Positions 39,677 to 47,720 of a stretch of DNA of 64,000 nucleotides are shown here, in pieces. The translations under genes were made by a program, and so were the position numbers. Below the pieces are notes generated by a model. The model saw only the letters and a program-made list of their open reading frames with translations, was not told where the DNA came from and did no database searches. Source of the stretch: Candidatus Thiodiazotropha sp. (ex Codakia rugifera) (lineage in GTDB: Bacteria > Pseudomonadota > Gammaproteobacteria > Chromatiales > Chromatiaceae); the NCBI GenBank assembly GCA_025656675.1, contig JAHXHN010000003.1:496001-560000 (forward strand), read 5' to 3'. How positions within the stretch are numbered: position 1 is the first letter of the stretch; every line of letters begins with the position of its first letter.

Positions 39677-40165
39677 TCACCCCTTCTTGAGTTTCTTTTT
39701 AATACCTGGAGCCTTTTTCACAACCAGATCGATAATCTTTGGGTGATAACTTAGATTGTGAGTGTGTAGGAATTTCTTCAGTCCAGGATTAAGTTCTAGT
39801 ACCTCTTGAACCTCCTTTAACCTGGCACTCGCTTTGCCGCCATAGGTACGGTTCAATTCAAGTCTGGATTGTGACTCCCAGCCTTCACGATCAGTATCGC
39901 GGAGTCCTGCAGTCACCGTATTTAGAAAGTCTTTTTCCTCACCAGGGTCCAGCTGTAAAAAGCCCATGTGTAGCTTTAGATCATCGCTGGCTTGCTCACG
40001 ATCAAGATCGAGAAACTTATCGGAAGACTCAACCAGTCTATCCAGCACCGGTTCTGTGTCAGCGTCCATTATGTGGCTCTGCACGTCGCCATATAGCGTT
40101 TCTGCACGACCACGTTCACCCGCCATGTGATCAGGTAGGAATAGGTGCTTTGCGTCTTTAGACAT
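39677..40165 (-). CDS. Hypothetical phage-block protein
   Basis: A 162-residue protein from the ATG at 40165, preferred because GAGGA lies about 9 bases upstream and the start overlaps the previous stop by 8 bp; a start at 40180 is possible. It is acidic and helical in the middle (SDDLKLHMGFLQLDPGEEKD) with a Lys-rich tail (KKAPGIKKKLKKG). No family recognised. Size and charge pattern would suit a scaffold-like or assembly factor, but there is no direct evidence. Confidence 0.6.
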   Translation of the reverse strand: MSKDAKHLFLPDHMAGERGRAETLYGDVQSHIMDADTEPVLDRLVESSDKFLDLDREQASDDLKLHMGFLQLDPGEEKDFLNTVTAGLRDTDREGWESQSRLELNRTYGGKASARLKEVQEVLELNPGLKKFLHTHNLSYHPKIIDLVVKKAPGIKKKLKKG

Positions 40166-40814
40166 CGGCAGTATCCTCATGCTGACTGAGGACTAGCTGG
40201 ACCTTTTTACGATACCGAAGGTTTTCGTGCTGCTTGGCAATACAATCTGCTAGGGTTACGTCTTTAAATGCATCGTTACCACCAAACTGAGAGCTAAACG
40301 CGGGCCCAGCCATTTCAGTGAGGCCTGCCTTTTTGATTGCATTTTGCCAACCGAAGATTTGAGGCGGTTTTCCAAAGATTGAATGACCTGTGAATTCATA
40401 CCCAAGGGTGATATCCATTACACCAGATGTAACAGCACGCGCCTCCTCAGTGACAGCCATAAACTCATCCATCACTTTACCCAGTGCCGTAAACTGCTTA
40501 TCAAGCTTCTTGGCAACCTCAACACGCCTGGCAAGTAACTGCTTTCCTGCTTCGACTTCATCAAGAATGCGTTGGATTGCTGATGCATCGTGCGCCTTGG
40601 CTTCTTTCTGCTGGGCGTACTCTAGAGCGGCCTCATTATCACGAATGACGCCTTTGAAATAATCCACTTGGGCACGTTGCTCAATCATCTGCTCTTGAAC
40701 GGCTTCGCCTTCTGCAAAGCGAAAGGCTAATTCTTTATGTTTTTCTTCTGCCTCGCCAATGGCGCCTTTCAACGTTCTGATCTCTTTTTCAATATCGGTG
40801 CTATGGAGTGCCAT
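40158..40814 (-). CDS. Hypothetical coiled-coil protein
   Basis: A 218-residue protein whose first 120 residues form a long coiled coil (IEKEIRTLKGAIGEAEEKHK, later EVAKKLDKQFTALGKVMDEF) followed by a compact C-terminal part. GAGGAA lies 7 bases before the ATG. It is the first gene of a five-gene run leading into the ejection proteins. I do not recognise it. Confidence 0.6.
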   Translation of the reverse strand: MALHSTDIEKEIRTLKGAIGEAEEKHKELAFRFAEGEAVQEQMIEQRAQVDYFKGVIRDNEAALEYAQQKEAKAHDASAIQRILDEVEAGKQLLARRVEVAKKLDKQFTALGKVMDEFMAVTEEARAVTSGVMDITLGYEFTGHSIFGKPPQIFGWQNAIKKAGLTEMAGPAFSSQFGGNDAFKDVTLADCIAKQHENLRYRKKVQLVLSQHEDTADV

Positions 40815-40957
40815 ATCGTTTCCTCATTCTGTACCTAGTGCTTCATATTCAATTCACCCCCCGTATTCACGGGTGGATACACCCAGCATTCTTTACAAGC
40901 TGCTGTTAACTAGATTTGAGGTTAGCGCAGAACACGCGGGGACAGAAAAAGACAGTT

Positions 40958-41455
40958 CTAGCCTATGGTGAATGATCCACTGTTTAGCAAATGGCTAACC
41001 GAAACAGTGCCATCCTTTTTTTTAATTTCTATTGCATCTCGCAAGTAATCAGCCACACAATCCGCTCCTACTTTTTCCAAGGTTTGTAGCGCTCGGTCTT
41101 TATTTTTTTGCAGCGCGTCAGCAGAAGGGGCGAACTTGGTAGCAGGGTGGGTGCCTATCCCTGCATACAATACCGTCCTGATAACATCAAATACTTTACC
41201 TTGATGTCTGAAACGAAATTCACGGGAATCTTCCCTAGCGTACCACCGGCCAGGTGCTTCCTTTATCAATCTACGGGTTAGGCACACCTTGAAGGGTTTG
41301 AGGCTCTTACTCTCTTCAATTGATGGGATATCAAAATAGTTGAACGCTTGCTCTTCTGCGATGGATAAACCTGCACCACCGGGCCCTATGCGCCGGCGTA
41401 GCGCGTCCGCTAGAGTCTTACCATAAATCCATATTTCAGCATCGTTTGCGGCCAT
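40958..41455 (-). CDS. Hypothetical element protein
   Basis: A 165-residue protein, unrecognised, with a mixed fold (AEIWIYGKTLADALRRRI, then RHQGKVFDVIRTVLYAGIG) and a Ser/Gly-rich end. It lies next to the gene-free repeat region and 143 bp before the coiled-coil gene. No known motif is seen. Confidence 0.6.
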   Translation of the reverse strand: MAANDAEIWIYGKTLADALRRRIGPGGAGLSIAEEQAFNYFDIPSIEESKSLKPFKVCLTRRLIKEAPGRWYAREDSREFRFRHQGKVFDVIRTVLYAGIGTHPATKFAPSADALQKNKDRALQTLEKVGADCVADYLRDAIEIKKKDGTVSVSHLLNSGSFTIG

Positions 41456-41531
41456 CGGAATTCCTCTCTATTTCACAACCCATTTATAGGCTAGCCAGTA
41501 CATAAGTCATTGATTATTGGTAATTGCAGTG

Positions 41532-41978
41532 TTTTGAATGTTAGCATTTGTTAGCATATCCCCTACTTAATTACTCGGTTATCGTTCCCACAATCCTGCA
41601 CCATTAACACTCTGATTCATTTAGAAACCACTGTTTTGAATGACAACATTTGACAACATATCCCTACCCACCATTGCGGTTTCTCTCCCTTAATCTCCAT
41701 GGGTCTAACTGACTGATTTTGCAGAAATCCAGCATTTTGAATGTTAGGTTTTGTTAGGTTTTGTATCATAAGTTCTGGTTTACTGTGCTAACTGTAAGTT
41801 GTTGATTCTTGGTAATACCATCAATTTGAATGTAAAGTTTTTTCAATAGGGCATGGCCCTGTTGTTGGTATTCAAAATCACCGATTCACCACCGTTCAGC
41901 GTCTACCATTACTTTTTTCTCTACGTTCTTGAATTAACTCAGCTATCGCTTTTTGAATGGACGGTTTTGACAAGTTTT
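41532..41978. repeat. Spaced TTTTGAAT iteron-like units with internally duplicated decamers
   Basis: Units begin TTTTGAAT at 41532, 41634, 41735, 41951 and ATTTGAAT at 41824. The box is followed by two near-copies of a decamer that differs between units: GTTAGCATTT/GTTAGCATAT, GACAACATTT/GACAACATAT, GTTAGGTTTT twice, and GGACGGTTTT/GACAAGTTTT; the 41824 unit has only GTAAAGTTTT. The units are about 90-130 bp apart, and flanking bases are partly conserved (for example TTGGTAAT before the first and fourth). Confidence 0.8.
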
Positions 41979-42268
41979 CAGTTGATATCTGCCTTGCTGT
42001 TTTTTCACCTCACTTGTTAAGTTTTTTTAAATTTCAGGCTGTTAACAATTGTTAAGGTTAAAAAACGCCATGACCACCAAAAACCAAGGGGGTTACTCCA
42101 CCCTGCAGCAAACTGCTGGCGGCATAGTTTTCCCCACCGTGGGGAATACGGATCACCGTGTCCCGCTCCAGGGTGGCGCTTCGCAGCGAAGCGTACTGAT
42201 GCGTTCCACCGTGGATCGCTACCAATATTTATTTCTCCACCCATCATTTGAAGCCTTAAAGAGGGGAT

Positions 42269-42441
42269 GACCGCCGCCGCTATGCGGCGGTCTAGCCTCC
42301 TCTTTAGAGGCGGAAAGGACCGTAAAGCGGAAAGCCCCGTAAATACTGGATTTGCGGGTGGCTTTCCGCTTTCCGCCAGCCGGAAAGTCCGGAAAGCAAA
42401 AGTGAATTCCAACGCAGCATAGTAATTACAGGGCTTTCCGC
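42269..42441. repeat. Hairpin and GGAAAG/CTTTCC box cluster
   Basis: A perfect 9-bp stem (42269-42277 with 42284-42292) is followed by GCGGAAAG at about 42310 and 42328, GCTTTCCGCTTTCCGCC at 42361-42377, CCGGAAAGTCCGGAAAGC at 42380-42397, and GGCTTTCCGC at 42432-42441. The boxes lie in both orientations just downstream of the primase-helicase gene. Confidence 0.7.
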
Positions 42442-42473
42442 TATGCGGTAGTGGTTCATTTGTAAAGCCCGCG

Positions 42474-44645
42474 TTAGCCATCCTTCATCTCCGCTTTTTC
42501 ACGGAAAATAGTGATGGCTGACCTTGAACTTTGACCTGTTTTCACTTTCCACAAGCGCCAATCTTGATTAAAAAAGCTCTTAACTGTGACGGCACTATCC
42601 TTCTCATCGGGGATGAGTTTATTAAGACGATCTCGTATGGCTGTGCCCTTTATCCCCCACCGACTTTCCAAACTTTGAATTATTGGTTTGATTGGCATTT
42701 CATCAGCGGTCATAACATCAAGTATCTCAATCAATTGACCCTGGTGCTTCTCAGCCTCTTCTCGCTGTTGGATTGCTGCGAGCTCTTCGCAACGGGCTTC
42801 CATATCAAACGGAACCGGTACACCAACCGGGTCACCATTTAGTAAAGTCACTGTATCCATCCGGTACCAGGTTGAACCTTCAGGTGGTAACGTATAGTTG
42901 GATTTAGCCCAATCCATCCTGATCATTCGCCGGCACTCTTCATTAATGAACCCCAGTTTATTTGCAGTTGTTGGACTCATACGCGCGAGAGTCTGAGCAT
43001 TTCGAAGAGCAGCTACAACCGCGGACGCACCCCTTGAATAATCCGCAATTCCCGCATGCGCCTCAGAGTCTCCACCTGTTTTTGCGGTGTGATGGACCAG
43101 GAGGACCGCACAGCCTGTTTTGCCTGCTATGTGTCGGATATGATTGATAACCTGCTGTTGCTCCTCATTGCTGTTCTCAGGTACTGAATGCATACTGACA
43201 AAAGGGTCCAGGATCAGCAGAGTGATGTTGTTTTTTCTGATCTCCTCAATAATGTGATCGACTATCGCCGTCGCGGTTACGCCCTGATCGGTCTTTTTGG
43301 CGAGTAGATAGGATTCTGTAAACCCCGAGTTCATAAATAGCTTCCCCTCAAGGGCGTGCCATGGGATTTCATGTCGCTGACAGATAGCCATGAGGCGGCG
43401 CTGCAGTTCATCCTCAGGCTCTTCGTTGTTGATCACCCAAACATTCCCTTGGGTGCGAACAGTATGCCCTGTAATCTCAATACCAGTGGCTACAGCCACG
43501 GCCATGGCTAAGGAAAGACTCGACTTCGATGTTCCACCTGGTGCAACAATGGATCCCAACAAACCTTTCTGGATGATCGAATCAAGCAGGAATACCCGCG
43601 GGGGGATATCAAAAGGCTTCAGGTTCCTGTCGATCGTCTTGGCACCAAAACTTTCAAACTTGATGCGGTGTACCCGGGCCGGGATGCAATGGTGGCGCCA
43701 TAGATATGTTAGAGCTTTGCCGTAGTCATCACGGCGATGGTCGAGAGCAACAGCCATGGATCCGTGGTTCTCAGCCAGGATTGATAAGACTTGTTGGTCA
43801 TCGAAGCCCGCAGTGTATAAATCTTTTGAAATAATCTGCAGCCGTTTAGATCTGTCATCACCTTCAAGACCTTCCTCAAGTTCACGGGATACACCCAGTG
43901 ACACTCGCTTATTGATATCAGGTAGATCCTCAGTTGGCAGCCGCTCAGGCATCGGGCAGTTGTAATCTTGCGATTCACTTCTCTCTGGTTTGTATCGGTC
44001 ATAGAACTGCAGCAGTGTTCTCGGGTCAGCCATAGTCAGGCCAGAAGTACTGCCATCCAACTTGTGACCGGTGACAGTAAAGAACCGCGCACTGGATCCA
44101 CCGTAGAATTCAACACCTGCAGCATTGTTGATATCTGATCCTGGCAAAGTCCCTTTGAATATTCCTCGATAACCCCTTCCAGATGGCGAATACTCCCAAT
44201 AACCGGGCAGTGATTCCACGAACTCAACAGCGGTATTACTCAATTCTCCGGTTACAAAATCAATACAGTGATCGAGATCGATTACCACAAGGTTTTCTGA
44301 ATCAGTTATGGCAAATCCTAACCCATCGAACTGAGCGTTATTACATGTGGTGCAGGCTTCTTCATAGGATGCGTAGTGGCTGTAGTTGTTTGTGCTCGCT
44401 TTTCTATCAGGATGCGCTGGCTGATATGGGATCTTGTCATATTTGTCTGCTCTACCCTTTCTCGGTTGGAGTTTGTACACAAGCCATCGAGGAAATTTTT
44501 TCAATTCCTCAGGCACACCTTCGAAATTCATAGACAGCGCTGCATAATCCCCTAATGTACCGCGCAGCCCTTGCGCACTAACTACCACACTCTTGCTGAG
44601 TGCCTCACCGGCGGGTTGTATACTTCTCACACGCATATTCTCCAT
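42474..44645 (-). CDS. Primase-helicase type replication protein (prim-pol plus RepA-like AAA_25)
   Basis: A 723-residue protein. Residues about 45-230 resemble archaeo-eukaryotic-type primase-polymerase domains of mobile elements (WLVYKLQPR, IDLDHCID, EYSPSGRGYRGIF). Residues about 350-560 are a RecA/RepA-like hexameric ATPase with Walker A GGTSKSSLS and Walker B TLLILDPFVSM. The C-terminal part is winged-helix-like. This would supply priming and helicase functions for the element. It starts at 44645, or at the inner ATG at 44636 with GGAG close upstream. Confidence 0.82.
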   Translation of the reverse strand: MENMRVRSIQPAGEALSKSVVVSAQGLRGTLGDYAALSMNFEGVPEELKKFPRWLVYKLQPRKGRADKYDKIPYQPAHPDRKASTNNYSHYASYEEACTTCNNAQFDGLGFAITDSENLVVIDLDHCIDFVTGELSNTAVEFVESLPGYWEYSPSGRGYRGIFKGTLPGSDINNAAGVEFYGGSSARFFTVTGHKLDGSTSGLTMADPRTLLQFYDRYKPERSESQDYNCPMPERLPTEDLPDINKRVSLGVSRELEEGLEGDDRSKRLQIISKDLYTAGFDDQQVLSILAENHGSMAVALDHRRDDYGKALTYLWRHHCIPARVHRIKFESFGAKTIDRNLKPFDIPPRVFLLDSIIQKGLLGSIVAPGGTSKSSLSLAMAVAVATGIEITGHTVRTQGNVWVINNEEPEDELQRRLMAICQRHEIPWHALEGKLFMNSGFTESYLLAKKTDQGVTATAIVDHIIEEIRKNNITLLILDPFVSMHSVPENSNEEQQQVINHIRHIAGKTGCAVLLVHHTAKTGGDSEAHAGIADYSRGASAVVAALRNAQTLARMSPTTANKLGFINEECRRMIRMDWAKSNYTLPPEGSTWYRMDTVTLLNGDPVGVPVPFDMEARCEELAAIQQREEAEKHQGQLIEILDVMTADEMPIKPIIQSLESRWGIKGTAIRDRLNKLIPDEKDSAVTVKSFFNQDWRLWKVKTGQSSRSAITIFREKAEMKDG

Positions 44646-44687
44646 TTAAGCCCACCGTGGTCCTCGCAACCCGATGGGCTTTTTCAT

Positions 44688-44843
44688 TTAATTTGGCCAG
44701 ATCATCTGTGTGGTTCCATCGCCATTGATCCGCTCGATCTTCAACGTACCCGGGTTAACCTCAACACAGGCAATTGCATCGTCATCATCGCGGAGTTCGA
44801 CAACGTAAAAGAACTCTTTACGGTGGAAGATGTAGGGGATCAC
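44688..44843 (-). CDS. Small 51-residue protein upstream of the primase gene
   Basis: A compact frame read from the minus strand: GTG start overlapping the preceding stop as GTGA, then IPYIFHRKEFFYVVELRDDD, AIACVEVNPGTLKIERINGD, GTTQMIWPN and TAA. The composition is protein-like (alternating beta strands, no rare codon runs), and the GTGA overlap implies coupling to the gene before it. It is too short for a usual length cut-off. Function unknown. Confidence 0.6.
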   Translation of the reverse strand: MIPYIFHRKEFFYVVELRDDDDAIACVEVNPGTLKIERINGDGTTQMIWPN

Positions 44844-45115
44844 GACTGAGAGGTCCGATCGTTAACCTTACACATGGTGCATTCCATAAGCGGTGCAACA
44901 TCAAGGGCTTCGGCAAAATCCATCAGCGCACTAATGCTATAACCTACCTTTGAAACAACGTGGGCCGGGGGTTCATACTCACCCTCAACACATGTTGATG
45001 CAGACAAAAGATCTGCCAGTATCTTTGCAGCAAGGCGCATATCAATAACAGCGTCTTCGAAATCACTTGTGGTTGCTTGTTGAGCGAATAGCTTGATGTA
45101 TCTGCTTCTATCCAT
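44840..45115 (-). CDS. Hypothetical small helical protein
   Basis: A 91-residue helical protein (FEDAVIDMRLAAKILADLLS, then KVGYSISALMDFAEALDVAP). GGAG lies 8 bases before the ATG. It lies between the excisionase-like gene and the small 51-residue gene, in the early-type operon leading to the primase. No family recognised. Confidence 0.62.
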   Translation of the reverse strand: MDRSRYIKLFAQQATTSDFEDAVIDMRLAAKILADLLSASTCVEGEYEPPAHVVSKVGYSISALMDFAEALDVAPLMECTMCKVNDRTSQS

Positions 45116-45128
45116 TTCTTGACTCCTT

Positions 45129-45344
45129 CTATTGTGCTGGTTTACCGGCGAAATACCGGTCAGGGATAGGATCTCCGCGAAGAAATTTTTTCCATACTTG
45201 TGCAGGGCAGCGAGGGCGACGAGGCCCTAGCCATACAGCAGGAAACTTGCCATCACGCATACAGTCGACAACAGACCGAACACTGGTTTTCTCATCGAGG
45301 TCCTCCTTCATCTCTTGAGGATCAAGCAATTGCGGCTCTCTCAT
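45129..45344 (-). CDS. Excisionase/AlpA-like small HTH protein
   Basis: A 71-residue basic protein with a MerR/AlpA-like helix-turn-helix layout: SVRSVVDCMRDGKFPAVWLG, then PRRPRCPAQVWKKFLRGD. Proteins of this size and fold next to a tyrosine integrase commonly act as excisionases or as regulators of int. It is transcribed divergently from the zinc-finger-integrase pair. A GGAG lies 5 bases before the ATG. Confidence 0.6.
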   Translation of the reverse strand: MREPQLLDPQEMKEDLDEKTSVRSVVDCMRDGKFPAVWLGPRRPRCPAQVWKKFLRGDPIPDRYFAGKPAQ

Positions 45345-45473
45345 ACTTACTCCTATTTGCCTTTAATACGCGTATTTTTGTCTTCTGGTATTAATAATAT
45401 AATTGAACTATTGTTAATGTCAATGAATTAATTTACTCTTAATTGCATATATTTAACGTTAGTATGGAGAGCG
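45345..45473. promoter_or_regulatory. Divergent control region with perfect 12-bp palindrome
   Basis: An AT-rich gap between the early minus-strand operon and the plus-strand integrase operon. It holds the perfect palindrome AATACGCGTATT at 45365-45376 and a -10-like TATAAT at 45398-45403 on the plus strand, with no good -35 at the usual spacing. The palindrome is a plausible operator for a switch between the two operons. Confidence 0.45.
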
Positions 45474-45476
45474 TTG

Positions 45477-46025
45477 ATGATAAAAAAAGCGCCTGAAGGT
45501 TTGTGGCTAGCGCTTGCTTTAGCCCCAGGACCTGAGGAAGTACAAGAACTGGTGAAAAAATATGGCCGGCTTGGGCACGGCAATCAGAGTGAAGGGAAGA
45601 TTATTTTAGAGACAGTCGGGGGAGGATTTAGGCATGCAGTGGCATTATCACTCAATATGTTAGGTAAGGATTTGCTTAAAGAGTGGGACCCTTACATAGT
45701 CAAATATCTTTACTCTGAACGGACTACCCCCACCGACACGATACGTTTACAACTGAGAGACCTTATTAACCACGGTTTACAGCAAGATGCTGTTCAATCC
45801 CATGTTGAATGGGTAGGGAAGAAACTTGTACTAGGCGGCATCCCAAATTCATTAATAGGGGTGGCGTGGATCCAACTGTTAAAAAATTTCCGCGAGCCTC
45901 GACCTTGGCTAAGGTGTGAGTATTGCAGTATGCCTTTTCCAATACGAAGAAAAGGTGCGGGGCGATTTTGCAGTGACTCTTGCCGTGTTAGTAGCTACCA
46001 GAAACAACAAAGGCAATCGAAATGA
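45477..46025 (+). CDS. Zinc-finger protein upstream of integrase (CGNR-like C-terminus)
   Basis: A 182-residue protein from the ATG at 45477, which has GGAGA 7 bases upstream. The C-terminus has a treble-clef-like zinc site: RCEYCSMPFPIRRKGAGRFC and SDSCRVSSYQKQ, that is CxxC then CxxxC. This matches the end of CGNR-type zinc-finger proteins, which bind DNA. The N-terminal 130 residues are unassigned. The stop overlaps the integrase ATG (ATGA), so the two are translationally coupled, perhaps as recombination cofactor or regulator. Confidence 0.7.
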   Translation: MIKKAPEGLWLALALAPGPEEVQELVKKYGRLGHGNQSEGKIILETVGGGFRHAVALSLNMLGKDLLKEWDPYIVKYLYSERTTPTDTIRLQLRDLINHGLQQDAVQSHVEWVGKKLVLGGIPNSLIGVAWIQLLKNFREPRPWLRCEYCSMPFPIRRKGAGRFCSDSCRVSSYQKQQRQSK

Positions 46026-47137
46026 AAGGAACTCTTTTAGAACGCTCACCAAGGCGTTGGCGCCTTCGCGTCTACCTCGGTGTAGACAGTAATGGCAAAC
46101 AGCGCTTTCTCACAGAAACATACCGGGGTGGAAAACGTGGCGCTGAACGTCGCCTGGCCGCGCTTGTAACTCAGGCAACAGAAGGTCGTGTTGGTGCAGC
46201 AGACAAACGACTCACTCTCTCCAACTATCTTGACAAGTGGCAAGCAAAACGCAGAATAGAAGTATCAGAGCATTCTGTACTGACTCAACAGCGCATAATC
46301 GATAAGCATATCAACCCAGGCATCGGGCATCTAAAGTTAAGCAAAATTATTGTTGCCGATATCGAGGAACTCTATGCAGATATGGTTACTTCTGGCCTGA
46401 GTGCATCCACTGTCAGGGGCGCGCATGCAGTCTTGCGTACGGCGCTAAGGGACGCATCACGAACTGGGCTATTGATGAGAAATCCTGCAGCTGATGCAAA
46501 GACTCCTAAGGGGAGGAAAAAACAGGTTCATGTGCTATCTGACATTGACTTGGCCGATACATTGGAAGCAATGAAAGGGCATTGGTTAGAACTGCCATTA
46601 CTTTTAGCACTCGCCACCGGTCTTCGACGAGGTGAGCTGTTAGGACTTCATTGGGATGATATTGACTTCAATAAGGGTGAGATAATTGTCCAACACAACT
46701 TACAGGACATTAATAATCAGCGGGTCATCCTTGATGTGAAAACAGAATCATCGCGCCGGCGTATATCCCTTCCCTCTTCAATACTGGACAGGCTGCATCA
46801 GTGGCGAAGAGATCAACGCAAACAGCAATTAGCTACTGGTGTTCGACCTGCTCTTGATCTCATCTTCTACGATCGACACGGGAAGCCTCGATCAGTGAAG
46901 AGTTTCTCACATATGGTTAAAAAACTTGGTGACAGCATCGGTGTACGCCTCACTCCTCACATCTTCCGTCACCAGCATGCTTCACAGCTACTCCGCTCTA
47001 GCGTACCGATTAAAGCAGTGCAGATGCGTCTTGGCCATGCCAGCGCACAAACTACACTTGACGTGTATGGCCACTTGATACCGGATGATGACCCAGCCCT
47101 TGCAGTAGTGGAAAGCTGGATGGATGGAATGCTATAA
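46022..47137 (+). CDS. int: Tyrosine recombinase integrase
   Basis: A 371-residue phage-type integrase. An N-terminal arm-binding domain (about 1-50) comes first, then a SAM-like core-binding domain (about 58-150), then the catalytic domain. The tetrad is visible: Arg202 in TGLRRGELLGL, HIFRH with His313 and Arg316, His in LGHAS, and Tyr349 in LDVYGHL. It lies about 580 bp from attR, the usual position, and presumably recombines the 79-bp repeats at yjbQ. Confidence 0.95.
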   Translation: MKGTLLERSPRRWRLRVYLGVDSNGKQRFLTETYRGGKRGAERRLAALVTQATEGRVGAADKRLTLSNYLDKWQAKRRIEVSEHSVLTQQRIIDKHINPGIGHLKLSKIIVADIEELYADMVTSGLSASTVRGAHAVLRTALRDASRTGLLMRNPAADAKTPKGRKKQVHVLSDIDLADTLEAMKGHWLELPLLLALATGLRRGELLGLHWDDIDFNKGEIIVQHNLQDINNQRVILDVKTESSRRRISLPSSILDRLHQWRRDQRKQQLATGVRPALDLIFYDRHGKPRSVKSFSHMVKKLGDSIGVRLTPHIFRHQHASQLLRSSVPIKAVQMRLGHASAQTTLDVYGHLIPDDDPALAVVESWMDGML

Positions 47138-47154
47138 GATCAAATTTTGTACTT

Positions 47155-47643
47155 ATGGGAAATTTTCACATGGTAGAAATGAAATTACATTATACAGGGG
47201 AAACGAGAGATCTTGTTTATGGTTTTTTTATGAAGTTTTCTCGCTTTGAATTCGCACTTAAGCAATCCGGGTATGTGTACTCTGGAATACGAGATTCAGC
47301 ACAAGTCGATTGGAAAAAGTTTAGTCAGGCATTTGGTGGTGATTACGTAGCAGATCAAAGGGAAACGCTATTACTTGAAAAACCACCCAAAAAACAGATT
47401 TACACTAACGACAACATTTCATGGGTAGATTTTGACTTCACAACAACATCTTCTGATTTGGAGAAATTGACACTCGTCCTTAGAACCATGCGAAATAATT
47501 TGTTTCATGGTGGAAAGTATGGTCTTAAAGAAGAGGATGTTTCAGACCGCATACATTTTTTATTGCCCCATGGTATCCATACTCTAGAGCGAATGGTGAA
47601 GCTAGATAATAACGTGAAAATACATTTTGACGGGATTTACTAA
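47155..47643 (+). CDS. HEPN-like cargo protein beside attR
   Basis: A 162-residue AT-rich gene between the integrase and attR. Helical, with FSRFEFALKQSGYVY and later LVLRTMRNNLFHGGK. The RNNLFH hexad fits the R-x4-H catalytic motif of HEPN RNase-type domains (Apea-like members often read RNxLFHG). HEPN proteins often act in toxin-antitoxin or anti-phage systems; no antitoxin is visible here. The assignment rests on one motif. Confidence 0.5.
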   Translation: MGNFHMVEMKLHYTGETRDLVYGFFMKFSRFEFALKQSGYVYSGIRDSAQVDWKKFSQAFGGDYVADQRETLLLEKPPKKQIYTNDNISWVDFDFTTTSSDLEKLTLVLRTMRNNLFHGGKYGLKEEDVSDRIHFLLPHGIHTLERMVKLDNNVKIHFDGIY

Positions 47644-47673
47644 AATGTCAGACTTTATTTTTACAAAAAATAC

Positions 47674-47691
47674 TTGACCATTTCTTGACCA
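47674..47691. promoter_or_regulatory. Putative right integrase arm-type sites
   Basis: TTGACCA at 47674-47680 and at 47685-47691, 11 bp apart, in the same spacing as the left-end pair. They lie 30-50 bp inside attR. Role inferred from symmetry of the two ends. Confidence 0.55.
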
Positions 47692-47720
47692 CTTTGCCGC
47701 ATTAGTAAAATACCTCCGCA

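Larger units (their letters stand above)
41456..42473. other. 1-kb gene-free region with repeats: candidate replication origin of the element
   Basis: No supported gene lies here; a 154-codon minus-strand frame (42017-42481) covers part of it but is repeat-driven. The left half carries five spaced TTTTGAAT boxes followed by duplicated decamers. The right half carries a perfect 9-bp hairpin (GACCGCCGC, loop CGCTAT, GCGGCGGTC at 42269-42292) and a cluster of GGAAAG/CTTTCC boxes. It adjoins the primase-helicase gene, which is where such elements often keep their origin; the function is inferred. Confidence 0.55.

Noticed and set aside
42017..42481. 154-codon minus-strand frame overlapping the end of the primase gene
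   Set aside because: It runs through the hairpin, the GGAAAG boxes and part of the decamer array, its sequence is driven by those repeats, and I recognise no family; treated as non-coding.
44646..44687. AAGCCCA/TGGGCTT inverted repeat before the primase gene as terminator
   Set aside because: The loop is long, there is no T-run on the minus strand, and the operon seems to continue into the primase.
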